Part shown: positions 1 through 7,491 of the stretch, piece by piece
Position numbering within the stretch: position 1 is the first letter of the stretch
Layout: every line of letters starts with the position of its first letter
Source of the DNA: Actinacidiphila yanglinensis
GTDB lineage: Bacteria; Actinomycetota; Actinomycetes; Streptomycetales; Streptomycetaceae
DNA length: 64,000 nt
Direction: 5' to 3'
NCBI RefSeq assembly: GCF_900107965.1
Contig: NZ_FNVU01000008.1
Coordinates: 310,001-374,000, forward strand
Notes under the pieces: generated by a model
What the model was told of the DNA's origin: nothing
The model's database searches: none
Seen by the model: the letters and a program-made list of their open reading frames with translations, nothing else
Program-made: the position numbers and the translations under genes

Positions 1-690
1 GGCTTCCCGCGCTATCCGGTGCCGATCCCCGAGACGCAGCCGACGGTCGCCGCGGGCCCGGAGACGTACGGCACCCGCAAGGTGGAGCTGGAGCAGACCC
101 TGCTGGCGGCCGGCGACCGGCTGCCGAGCACGCTGCTGCGGGCCGGCGCGATCCACGGCCCGCACAGCCCGCTGCCGCGCGAACTGTACTTCGTGAAGCG
201 GGCGTTGGACGGCCGCACGGTGCGCGTGCTGCCGTACGGCGGGACCACCAGGTTCCACCCGGTGCACGCCGCGAACATCGCCGAACTCGTCCGGCTGGCC
301 GCGCGCGCTCCCGGCTCGCGGGTGCTCAACGCCGGCGACCCCGCGGTGCCGACCGCCGCGGAGATCAGCGCCGAGATCGACCGGGCGATGGGCCGCACCT
401 CCGAGACCGTCCTGGTGGACGGGCCGCCGCCGGAGCCGACCGTGGGCAGCCACCCGTGGGCGACGCAGTACCCGGTCGTGCTCGACATGACCGCGGCCGA
501 GCGGGAGTTGGGATACCGGGCGGTCACGACGTACGAGGACTCGCTGCCCGGGACGGTGGCGTGGCTGGTGGACGAGGTGACCGGCGCGGACTGGAAGGAG
601 CGCTTCCCGCTGCCGGCGAAGCTCTCGGACGCGTCCGGCGACTGGTTCGACTACGCGGCGGAGGACGCCTGGCTGGCGAAGCGGGGCTGA
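1..690 (+). CDS. NAD-dependent epimerase/dehydratase, C-terminal part
   Basis: The reading frame is open from the first base of the window, so the N-terminus with the GxxGxxG nucleotide-binding loop lies upstream. The visible 229 codons contain a Y-x-x-x-K pair (YGTRK), which is the catalytic Tyr/Lys of extended short-chain dehydrogenases. After it come 'LRAGAIHGPHSP' and a 'FHPVHAANIAELV' stretch typical of the substrate-binding half of NAD-dependent epimerase/dehydratases. These enzymes act in the cytoplasm on nucleotide sugars or related substrates; the substrate cannot be told from this fragment. It ends in TGA at 688-690 and converges with the DUF1707 gene. Confidence 0.85.
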   Translation, partial: GFPRYPVPIPETQPTVAAGPETYGTRKVELEQTLLAAGDRLPSTLLRAGAIHGPHSPLPRELYFVKRALDGRTVRVLPYGGTTRFHPVHAANIAELVRLAARAPGSRVLNAGDPAVPTAAEISAEIDRAMGRTSETVLVDGPPPEPTVGSHPWATQYPVVLDMTAAERELGYRAVTTYEDSLPGTVAWLVDEVTGADWKERFPLPAKLSDASGDWFDYAAEDAWLAKRG

Positions 691-800
691 TCGCCGCGTG
701 CGGCGTCACGGCGGCGGGCGGGCGGCGGGCGGCGAGGCGCGGCCTGGCTCGGGATCGGAGGGGCTGTCGGCCGGGCGCGGCCGCCGCCGGGGCCACGCGC

Positions 801-1559
801 TCAGGAGTCGCGGCCGCCGTCCCCGCCGTCGTCCCCGCCCGTTCCCCGGCCCATGCGGCGATCCATGTGCCGGCCGAGGTGCTCCATGCGCCGATCCAGG
901 TGGCGGCTGAACTGCTCCATGCCGGCGTCCAGTTGGCCGCCCATGTGGTGACCGAGCCAGGCGGCCCACTTCGAGCCGCGCATCACCCGGACGTGGCCGA
1001 ACACCGAACGCCCGGTGATCCGCACGACCGGACCGTCGGCCTCCTTGCCCTCCCGGCTGCCCGTCTGGGACCGCTTCCCGAACAGGGCGGAACCGGTGTC
1101 GTAGACGTTCGCGTTGTCGGGGACCAGGATCTCGACCTTGCCGAAGAAGGAGACGGCCTCGATCACCACCTCGCGGCGGGTGAACACCGCCTGCCGCAGG
1201 TCGATGACGATCGCGCCGAAACGGGCCCGGGCGACGGTGTGCGGCGGCACCGGCCACTGCCCCGCGCGCCGTACCTTCGCGAACAGCGCCTCGACGGGCG
1301 CGCTGTCGCCCGGCGCGGACAACGGGGCACCGGGTGTGGCGGTCGGCAGGTCGGCGGTGACCGGTGCCAGGTCCCCGCGGGTGCGTGCGGCGTAGACGGC
1401 CTCCAGCCGCTCGGCGTGCTCGCCGACGTCGATCCGCCCGGCGGCCAACGCGTCGCCGAGCAGGGCCGCGCTGTGGTCCCGTTCGTCGTCCGACACCCGC
1501 AGGTGCGCGTCGACCGTCCCGCCCGGCTCCGGCGACTTCCGCGGCGACGGTTCGGACAC
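801..1559 (-). CDS. DUF1707 / LiaF-like domain protein
   Basis: A 252-residue protein. The first third carries the DUF1707 SHOCT-like signature (LRVSDDERDHSAALLGDALAAGRI, which ends in a Glu-rich helix). The middle has the LiaF/DUF2154-type beta repeats (GAIVIDLRQAVF, VSFFGKVEILVP) that in Firmicutes LiaF belong to cell-envelope stress sensing. The tail is rich in His, Arg and Met, with repeats of the type RRMEHLGRHMDRRMG. No membrane segment is evident, so the protein is probably cytosolic or peripheral. The GTG at 1559 is chosen because AGGAGG lies about 6 bases upstream; longer starts lack it. Its function is not known; a link to envelope stress is inferred from the LiaF-like fold only. 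Confidence 0.85.
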   Translation of the reverse strand: MSEPSPRKSPEPGGTVDAHLRVSDDERDHSAALLGDALAAGRIDVGEHAERLEAVYAARTRGDLAPVTADLPTATPGAPLSAPGDSAPVEALFAKVRRAGQWPVPPHTVARARFGAIVIDLRQAVFTRREVVIEAVSFFGKVEILVPDNANVYDTGSALFGKRSQTGSREGKEADGPVVRITGRSVFGHVRVMRGSKWAAWLGHHMGGQLDAGMEQFSRHLDRRMEHLGRHMDRRMGRGTGGDDGGDGGRDS

Positions 1560-1592
1560 GAGGCGACCTCCTGGGGGGATCCGACGGAACAC

Positions 1593-1745
1593 GGTTCACG
1601 CTATATCGCGTCTTGCGGGCGGTGCAAGGCGGTGTGCGGAGGCGTCCGGCGGCCGCGCGGGGCGCACCCCGGACCCGTGCCGCGGCCCCCGCGCGGGCGA
1701 TAACGGATCGTGCGGGGGCGGGTCTTGGCCGTACCGTGCCGGAGC
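1593..1745. promoter_or_regulatory. Divergent intergenic region
   Basis: About 150 bases between the start of the DUF1707 gene and the start of the PARG-like gene on the other strand. It must hold both promoters. A short AT-rich patch (TATATCGCG around 1602-1610) is the only relief from high GC and may be a -10 region for the minus-strand gene. No repeat or riboswitch fold was recognised. Confidence 0.35.
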
Positions 1746-2660
1746 ATGAGCGCACGACTGCGGAACATCGCCCGCGAGAACGCACGGATCATCGCCGAGG
1801 GCGGCTGGACCGGCCCCGACGGGCGCTGGGTGGACGTGGCCGCCGCGGTGGCGGGCGCGGCCGACGGCACGGCGATGTACGGCCCGATGCCGGTCGAGGT
1901 CCCGGCGTCGGCCGGCGGCGGGCCCGGCACGCGCTGCACGGTCACGCCGGAGAGCAGCACGCAGGCGGCGCAACGGCTGGTCGCGGACGGCGCCGGCGCG
2001 GTCGCGGTGCTGAACTTCGCCTCCGCGCGCAACCCGGGCGGCGGCTACGTCAACGGCGCCCAGGCGCAGGAGGAGGCGCTGTGCCGGGCCTCGGCGCTGT
2101 ACCACTGCCTGCTGCGCGCACCGGAGTTCTACGCCCACCACCGCGAGGTCCGCGACACCTTCTACAGCGACCGGGTGATCCACTCCCCCGCGGTCCCCGT
2201 CTTCCGGGCGGACTCCGGCACGCTCCTCGCACAGCCGTACCTCGCGGGTTTCCTCACCTCCCCCGCACCGAACGCGGGCGTGATCGCGCGTACGATGCCG
2301 GAGCGGGTGCGGGAGGTCGGACCGGCGCTGGCGGCACGCGCGGAACGCGTGCTGGAGGTGGCGGTGGCGAACGGCTACCGGCGTCTGGTGCTGGGCGCTT
2401 GGGGCTGCGGGGTCTTCCGCAACGACCCGGCCGAGGTCGCGGGAGCCTTCGCGGCGCTGCTCGGTCCGGGCGGGCGGTTCACCGGCGCGGTGGACGAGGC
2501 GGTCTTCGCGGTGCTGGACCGGAGCGGGAACTCCCCGACCCGGGCGGCGTTCACCGCGGTGTTCGCGCCGGACGCTCCGGAGGGCCGGGACGCATCGGAG
2601 GACCGGGACGACGCGCCGGACCCGCGACGAAGGACCGGGACCGGAACACGAGCACAGTGA
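1746..2660 (+). CDS. TIGR02452-type microbial PARG (poly/mono-ADP-ribose glycohydrolase)
   Basis: A 304-residue macrodomain-fold protein. The signature of bacterial poly(ADP-ribose) glycohydrolases is present: GGG at residues 98-100 and QEE at 108-110 inside FASARNPGGG...AQAQEE. These are the diphosphate-binding loop and the catalytic Glu pair. Further on, LGAWGCGVFRN is the second ADP-ribose contact. Family members hydrolyse the glycosidic bond of ADP-ribose chains or caps and so reverse ADP-ribosylation in the cytoplasm. The ATG at 1746 begins MSARLRNIARENARI, the usual N-terminus of the family. The next gene starts 8 bases downstream, suggesting co-transcription. A toxin-like ADP-ribosyltransferase lies about 13 kb away; a functional link is speculation. 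Confidence 0.9.
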   Translation: MSARLRNIARENARIIAEGGWTGPDGRWVDVAAAVAGAADGTAMYGPMPVEVPASAGGGPGTRCTVTPESSTQAAQRLVADGAGAVAVLNFASARNPGGGYVNGAQAQEEALCRASALYHCLLRAPEFYAHHREVRDTFYSDRVIHSPAVPVFRADSGTLLAQPYLAGFLTSPAPNAGVIARTMPERVREVGPALAARAERVLEVAVANGYRRLVLGAWGCGVFRNDPAEVAGAFAALLGPGGRFTGAVDEAVFAVLDRSGNSPTRAAFTAVFAPDAPEGRDASEDRDDAPDPRRRTGTGTRAQ

Positions 2661-2668
2661 GCGGGGCC

Positions 2669-3220
2669 ATGAGCGAGCAAGTGACGCACGCGTCGGACGA
2701 CACGCAGACGGCGGGCGGGACCGACGGCGACCACGAGACCTACGACCGGCTGATCGGGCTGCTGGACGAGCACGGCGCGCAGTACCGGATCATCGACCAC
2801 GCACCGGAGGGCGCCACCGAGCTGGTGAGCGCGATGCGCGGCAACGCCCTGCCACAGGCGGCGAAGTGCATCGTGGTGATGGTCAAGGTGGGGAAGAAGG
2901 TGACGCGTTACGTCCTCGCCGTGGTGCCGGGCGACCGACGGGTGGACCTGGGCGCGGTGAAGGCGATGCTCTCCGGCACCTACGTGTCGTTCGCGTCCCG
3001 GGACATCGCCGAGCGCCTGGCGGGCAGCGTGAGCGGCACCGTGCTGCCCTTCTCGTTCGACGAGAAGCTGGAACTGGTCGTCGATCCGGGGCTGTTGGTC
3101 CACGACGAGATCTTCTTCAACGCGGCGCGGCTGGACCGCTCGCTGGCGCTGAACACGAAGGACTACGTGCGGGTGGCCGCGCCGCGCACCGAGCCGATCG
3201 CGGCGGAGTCCACGGAGTAA
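2669..3220 (+). CDS. YbaK/prolyl-tRNA deacylase-type domain protein
   Basis: A 183-residue protein of the YbaK/ProX/INS-domain family, which hydrolyses mis-acylated aminoacyl-tRNA in trans. The family pattern is visible: a leader helix (YDRLIGLLDEHG), the TELVSAMRGN stretch, then AAKCIVVMVK with the conserved Lys, a V-P-G-D loop, and FFNAARLDRSLAL near the end. The ATG at 2669 follows the PARG-like gene by 8 bases, so the two are probably one transcript. The first ~20 residues (acidic, Thr-rich) look dispensable. Which aminoacyl-tRNA it edits cannot be read from the sequence. A second YbaK-type gene lies at 57732-58262. Confidence 0.85.
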   Translation: MSEQVTHASDDTQTAGGTDGDHETYDRLIGLLDEHGAQYRIIDHAPEGATELVSAMRGNALPQAAKCIVVMVKVGKKVTRYVLAVVPGDRRVDLGAVKAMLSGTYVSFASRDIAERLAGSVSGTVLPFSFDEKLELVVDPGLLVHDEIFFNAARLDRSLALNTKDYVRVAAPRTEPIAAESTE

Positions 3221-3260
3221 CCCGGTGTGGCGGGCGTGACCCGGAGCAGCCGGCGTCGGG

Positions 3261-4052
3261 TCAGGCGGGGCCGGGCGAGGCGGTGGCGGTCCGGCGGCTG
3301 CCCACCCGGGCGAGCGCGGCCTCGGCAAGAGCCCTGATGTAGGGGTGCGGGTCGTTGCCGTCGCCGGACAGCTCCGGCTGGAAGAGCGTGGCGAGGTAGA
3401 AGGGGTGGCCGGGCAGTTCGGCGACCCGGGCGGCGCCCTCGGTGTCGTGCCCGGTGAAGCGGAGCCCGGCCGCCTCCAGCCGGGGCAGCAGCCCCGGCAC
3501 CGGCCCGTACCCGCAGTGGTACCGCTCGACCGTCTCCCTGCTGCCGAGCAGGCGTTCGGCGAGGCTGCCCGGGACCGTGCGGAGGCGCCCCTCGCGCCCC
3601 ACGAGCGAGCAGGCGAGCGGGGCGATCAGGACGTCGTCGCCGTACTCGGCGTCGCTCGGGTCGTTCTCAAGGTGCCTGGCGCCGGCCGGTCCGCAGACGT
3701 CGCGGGCGTACTCCAGCAGCGCGTGCTGGAAGCCGCCGCAGGTGCCGAGGAAGGGGATGCCGCGGGTCCGGGCGGTGCGCACGGCCGCGAGCGCACCCGC
3801 CTCGCTGCGGTACGGGCTGCCCGGCAGCAGCCACACGGCGTCGAAACCGTCGACGGCGCCGGGGAGTTCGGCGTCCTGCGTGGGGATCCAGTACGGATCG
3901 ACGGCCAGGCCATGGCGCTCGTTCAGTGCCGCGAGCAGGCCCGGGATGCGCTGGTGCGAACGGACGGACGGGGAGCGGTCCCCGACGAGGGCGAGGCGTG
4001 CGGGGCGGGACGGAGGTGCCGCTTCCGGCGGTGTCGTCGTCATGCCTCCCAT
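3261..4052 (-). CDS. CTP-synthase C-terminal-like glutamine amidotransferase
   Basis: A 263-residue class I glutaminase domain standing alone. The nucleophile elbow FLGTCGGFQHALLEYAR is visible (GxCxG with the catalytic Cys). The His and Glu of the triad are expected in the C-terminal part, around FQPELSGDG and the preceding HPFYLATLF. It resembles the glutaminase half of PyrG but has no synthetase domain, matching the family named CTP synthase C-terminal region-related (seleno)protein. The start is either ATG 4052 or ATG 4043; 4052 is used because the GGGAGG before 4043 is too close to serve that codon. It is transcribed away from the LysR gene across a 62-base region. What amination partner it serves is unknown. 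Confidence 0.8.
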   Translation of the reverse strand: MGGMTTTPPEAAPPSRPARLALVGDRSPSVRSHQRIPGLLAALNERHGLAVDPYWIPTQDAELPGAVDGFDAVWLLPGSPYRSEAGALAAVRTARTRGIPFLGTCGGFQHALLEYARDVCGPAGARHLENDPSDAEYGDDVLIAPLACSLVGREGRLRTVPGSLAERLLGSRETVERYHCGYGPVPGLLPRLEAAGLRFTGHDTEGAARVAELPGHPFYLATLFQPELSGDGNDPHPYIRALAEAALARVGSRRTATASPGPA

Positions 4053-4068
4053 GCTGCGGGCCACCGGG

Positions 4069-4116
4069 TCATCGCGTCCAACGATGATCGATGGTGGCGA
4101 CATCAGTGATACTGAT
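4069..4116. promoter_or_regulatory. Nested inverted repeats between the glutaminase and LysR genes (candidate LysR sites)
   Basis: Two short palindromes fill the 62-base divergent gap. TCATCG (4069-4074) and CGATGA (4082-4087) are separated by 7 bases. ATCAGT (4102-4107) and ACTGAT (4111-4116) are separated by 3, the second arm overlapping the LysR ATG at 4115. LysR proteins bind interrupted dyads of the T-N11-A type in the gap between their own gene and the divergent target. The placement fits autoregulation plus control of the glutaminase, but the assignment is inferred. Confidence 0.5.
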
Positions 4117-5023
4117 GGACATGGACCCGCATCTGCTGCGTACGTTCGCCGAGGTGGCGCGGTTGGGCTCCTTCTCGGCGGCGGCCAGGGAACTCGGCTA
4201 CACCCAGTCGGCGGTCTCCCAGCACGTCGCCGCACTCGAGGCCGACCTGGGCGTGGAACTCCTCGGCCGCCGCCCGGTGTCGCCCACGGAGGCGGGTGCC
4301 CGGCTGCTCGACCACACCGGCCCCCTGCTGGCCCGCCTCGCCGCCGCCCGCGCGGACGTCGTACGGGTGGCGCGCACTCCCCCGGACCGGCTGGTGATCG
4401 GCGCGGCGGGCGCGCTCGCGCTCGGCGGGCGGGCGGTGCGGGCGCTGGACGTCGTACGGGCGCGGACGCCCCGGGCCGAGGTGGAACTGCGGCTGCTGGA
4501 CCCGGCGCAGGTGGTGCGGGGTATCGCGGACGGCGCTCTGGACGCGGGCCTGGTGGCCGGGACCGTGGCGCCGACCGACCCGCTGCCGCTGCCGGACGCG
4601 GCCGGGTTGTCGGTCGTGCGCGCGGGCGAGGACCCGCTGATGGTGCTGCTGCCGGCCGACCATCCGCTGGCCGGGCGCGGCGGGCTGCGGCTGGCCGATC
4701 TGGCGGATGCGCGGTGGCTGGACGCGCCGGACGCCGCGGTGGACCTGGCGGCGCTGCGCGCGGCGACGGGCTCGCCCTTTCCGGTGGGGATGCGGTACCG
4801 CGGTGCGGACTCCGGGGTGGTGCGGCAACTCGCCGCCGCAGGACACGGGTTGGCCGCGCTGCCCGGCTGGGCGGCCGGCTGGGGCGGGGACGTGCCGGCC
4901 GGGTCCGTGGTGGCAGTCCCGCTGGTCGCGCCGCGCCTGGTCCACCGGGTGGAGGTGCTGACCCGCCCGGAACCGGCGGGGGCGGCGCGGATCTTCGCGG
5001 AGGCACTGGCGGCGGACGTCTGA
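4115..5023 (+). CDS. LysR-family transcriptional regulator
   Basis: A 302-residue LysR regulator. The N-terminal winged helix is clear: LLRTFAEVARLGSFSAAARELGYTQSAVSQHVAALE at about residues 5-40. It is followed by the linker helix and an inducer-binding domain with the usual two lobes (LVIGAAGALAL, VMVLLPADHPLA). The start ATG 4115 gives MDMDPHLL; ATG 4121 is equally possible. It is divergent from the CTP-synthase-like glutaminase with palindromes in the gap, so that gene is the likely target. The effector is not predictable. Confidence 0.9.
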   Translation: MDMDPHLLRTFAEVARLGSFSAAARELGYTQSAVSQHVAALEADLGVELLGRRPVSPTEAGARLLDHTGPLLARLAAARADVVRVARTPPDRLVIGAAGALALGGRAVRALDVVRARTPRAEVELRLLDPAQVVRGIADGALDAGLVAGTVAPTDPLPLPDAAGLSVVRAGEDPLMVLLPADHPLAGRGGLRLADLADARWLDAPDAAVDLAALRAATGSPFPVGMRYRGADSGVVRQLAAAGHGLAALPGWAAGWGGDVPAGSVVAVPLVAPRLVHRVEVLTRPEPAGAARIFAEALAADV

Positions 5024-5050
5024 GGGGGCCGGCGGTCAGCGGCCGGGGAG

Positions 5051-5839
5051 TCACCCGCCCGGAAAACGGTGCAGGTAGGCGTCGAGCAGGCGGCGCAGGT
5101 GGTGTCCGTCGGGGGCGATCGCGGTGACCAGCCGGGCCGGGCCGGCGAGCGGGGTGAGCGCCGCGCGACCGTACTCCGCCGGCACGTCGGCGAGTTCGGC
5201 CTTCTCCTCCCCCAGCTCCGGTGCCACCAGCAGGAGTTGGCCGACCGCACGATGACCGCCGAGCACGGCCGGGCCGTCCCACCCGGGCGCGGTGCCCGGG
5301 CCGAAGGACAGTTCCTGATCGAGCAGGGGGCGCCCGTCGAGTTCCACGGAGAGGCGGGTGACGAGGCGGCCGGCCGGCTCGCCGTAGCGGCCGAGGATCT
5401 GCTCCTCGCGCAGCAACAGGCGGGCCCCGGCAGCGAGTCGGACCCGGGTGGTCATGCGCAGGTCGCTGCCGCGGGCGGCGATCACCGGTTCCGGCAGCCA
5501 GCGCAGTTCGGCGTCCGCCCCGACGGCCAGCCGCACGTCGTACGCCGCCTGCTCGCCGTCCCGGCCGGGCAGCGACACCGTCGCCGCCGAGGCGCCCACG
5601 GTCAGCCGGGCGCCGGGCGCCACCTCCGCCTCGATCCGCAGCCGGTCCCCGCCGAGCGGCGCCGTCATCGCCCCCACGACGGTGACGTGCGCACCCCCAT
5701 CGCCGGGCGACCCGGTCCGCCGCAGCGCCAACGGTCCCTCGCCGGCCAGCAGAGGCAGCGCCGTGCCGGCCCGCCCGTCGGGCACCGCACGCATCCGCGC
5801 GACGGCCGTCACCCCCTGCGCCGCCGTGCTGTCCGTCAC
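5051..5839 (-). CDS. ureD: Urease accessory protein UreD (UreH)
   Basis: A 262-residue UreD/UreH-type protein, the scaffold that binds apo-urease together with UreF and UreG during nickel insertion. The family pattern is recognisable: G-A-x-L-T-V-x-A-S-A-A-T around residues 75-90, LRWLPEPVIAARGSDLR, then a C-terminal helix pair. It ends the urease operon. The GTG at 5839 overlaps the TGA of ureG in a GTGA arrangement, so translation is probably coupled. An in-frame ATG 18 bases upstream would overlap ureG further and has no better ribosome site. Confidence 0.93.
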   Translation of the reverse strand: MTDSTAAQGVTAVARMRAVPDGRAGTALPLLAGEGPLALRRTGSPGDGGAHVTVVGAMTAPLGGDRLRIEAEVAPGARLTVGASAATVSLPGRDGEQAAYDVRLAVGADAELRWLPEPVIAARGSDLRMTTRVRLAAGARLLLREEQILGRYGEPAGRLVTRLSVELDGRPLLDQELSFGPGTAPGWDGPAVLGGHRAVGQLLLVAPELGEEKAELADVPAEYGRAALTPLAGPARLVTAIAPDGHHLRRLLDAYLHRFPGG

Positions 5840-6513
5840 GTGCGGACCGCCCGCCACGCGGCCAGCCGGTCACCCACCCAGGCCGCGACCGGGTCGATCC
5901 CGCCCGGCTGCTTCACTGCGGTGAACAGCACGGGCAGCGCGCCGCGTTGGGCGGCCGCGTCGACGGCCATCCGCTCCAGGTCGGCGCCGACGTACGGGGC
6001 CAGATCGATCTTGTTGACCACCAGCAGGTCGGCCGTCGTCACCCCGGGGCCGCCCTTCCGCGGGATGTCGTCGCCGCCCGCCACGTCGATCACGAACACC
6101 TGCGCGTCCACCAGGCCCCGCGAGAACGTCGCCGTCAGGTTGTCCCCGCCCGACTCCACCAGCACCAGGTCCAACGGGCCGACCGCCTCCTCCAACTCCT
6201 CGACCGCCTCCAGGTTCGCCGAGATGTCGTCCCTGATCGCGGTGTGCGGACACGCCCCCGTCTCCACCGCGACGATCCGCTCCGCGGGCAGCACCGCCTC
6301 CCGCAGCAGGAAGTCCGCGTCCTCCCGCGTGTAGATGTCGTTCGTCACCACCCCGATCGACACGGTGGCGCGCAGCGCCCGGCACAAGGCGGCCACGGTC
6401 GCCGTCTTCCCCGACCCCACGGGCCCGCCCAGCCCCACCCGCAGCGCCCTCTCCCCCACTTCCACCGAAGCCGTATACCGCTCCGGAAAGACCTCGGGCC
6501 CATCCCGATGCAT
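5836..6513 (-). CDS. ureG: Urease accessory GTPase UreG
   Basis: A 225-residue GTPase of the SIMIBI class that drives nickel delivery to urease. The P-loop GGPVGSGKTA lies near residues 29-38. The metal-binding CPH motif is in ETGACPHTAIRDD, and the downstream switch/Walker B segment DLVLVESGGDNL and the base-recognition NKID (VVNKIDLA) are all present. The ATG at 6513 begins MHRDGPEVFPERYT, as usual for actinobacterial UreG, and a GGGAGTGGTGAGG stretch lies directly upstream. It is preceded by an unusually long gap from ureF and overlaps ureD by 4 bases. Confidence 0.96.
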   Translation of the reverse strand: MHRDGPEVFPERYTASVEVGERALRVGLGGPVGSGKTATVAALCRALRATVSIGVVTNDIYTREDADFLLREAVLPAERIVAVETGACPHTAIRDDISANLEAVEELEEAVGPLDLVLVESGGDNLTATFSRGLVDAQVFVIDVAGGDDIPRKGGPGVTTADLLVVNKIDLAPYVGADLERMAVDAAAQRGALPVLFTAVKQPGGIDPVAAWVGDRLAAWRAVRT

Positions 6514-6780
6514 CCTCACCACTCCCTTCGTCCGACACGTCCAACTCCATGCCCTGTGGCTCCCGTACGGACCAGGAGCGCGGCGCACCTCCCAGGCGAA
6601 GCCCTGGGGAGGAGTGCTCCACGAACTCCGCCAACCCGCACCGATCAGGGGCGCGTGGGGGCACCTCCCAGGCGACGCCCTGGAGGAGAACTGCGCGAGA
6701 ACCCACCACCGACAGGTGATCCCTCGACCGACGGAACCCACCGCCCCGGAGGGTCGCGGCCCCCGCCCCCGGAGGGCCCC
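6514..6780. repeat. ureF-ureG spacer with two copies of a dispersed palindromic repeat
   Basis: Two similar imperfect hairpins in the same orientation lie in this 267-base spacer. Copy 1 has CCTCCCAGG at 6588-6596 and CCTGGGGAGG at 6603-6612. Copy 2 has CCTCCCAGG at 6664-6672 and CCTGGAGG at 6679-6686. Copy 2 is followed, read on the minus strand, by GCGCAGTT-like sequence. Elements of this form (CTCCCAGSC...GSCTGGGAG with GCGCAGTTC nearby) are abundant between genes in Streptomyces. No ORF of credible codon use was seen here. In most urease operons ureF and ureG are adjacent, so the repeats appear to have been inserted. Confidence 0.65.
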
Positions 6781-7485
6781 TCATGACGCGAAGAGCCGCA
6801 CGGCCCACCCCGCATGCGCTTCCGCGCCAAGATCCAGCAGGGGCGCCGATCCCGCAGGCAACGCGGCGGGCCCTTCCCGCAGGGCTCGCCGCCCGGCGCC
6901 CTCGGCCTCTTCCGCGACGGAGTCGACCTCCGCGGCCAGTGCGGCCAGGACGGCCGCCGCCTGGAACGGGTCGAGCCCGAGCAGCCGCACCGCCGCCGAC
7001 GCGGGCGTGCTGACGCAGTCGTACGCCGCGGCGTACGCCGCATCCAGCGGCAGCAGCCCCGCCGACGCGGCGGTGAGCCCGAGCACGACGGGCTGGTGCA
7101 CGCCGCGCGGCCGGGCCGCCGCAAGGTCGTCGAGCGCAGGGGCGGGCCACACGGCCCGTGCCGCCCGCAGCAGTTGGCGGCCCAGCCGCCGCGACACCGC
7201 GCGCTGCGCGGCGGACGGCGTGCGCGCGTCCGCCGCGTCGTCGAGGCCGAGCGGATCGGCCCCGGAGGTCGCCGCCGCGGCCAGTGCGGCGGCGACCAGT
7301 CCCGTGGTGTGCAACCGGCCCCGGCAGAACTCCGCGAGCGTACCCGCGTCCCGCAGCCGGCCCTCGGCCACCGCCGCCTCGGCGCCGCCGGAGTGCGCGT
7401 GTCCGCCCGCCGGGAAGCGGCCGTCGGCGAGCAGCAGCAGTGCGGCACGCGCGCCGGGGACGGGGCAGCCGTGGTCCGTCGCCAT
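6781..7485 (-). CDS. ureF: Urease accessory protein UreF
   Basis: A 234-residue all-helical UreF, which acts with UreD as a GTPase-regulating clamp on UreG during urease activation. The family starts with a LLLLADGRFPAGGHAHSGGAE stretch (here residues 16-36) and has the conserved C-terminal QAAAVLAALAAEVD segment. The ATG at 7485 lies 6 bases after the ureC stop, consistent with the same mRNA. The Ala/Arg-rich composition is normal for this GC content. Downstream it is separated from ureG by a repeat-bearing spacer. Confidence 0.93.
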   Translation of the reverse strand: MATDHGCPVPGARAALLLLADGRFPAGGHAHSGGAEAAVAEGRLRDAGTLAEFCRGRLHTTGLVAAALAAAATSGADPLGLDDAADARTPSAAQRAVSRRLGRQLLRAARAVWPAPALDDLAAARPRGVHQPVVLGLTAASAGLLPLDAAYAAAYDCVSTPASAAVRLLGLDPFQAAAVLAALAAEVDSVAEEAEGAGRRALREGPAALPAGSAPLLDLGAEAHAGWAVRLFAS

Positions 7486-7491
7486 GATCCC

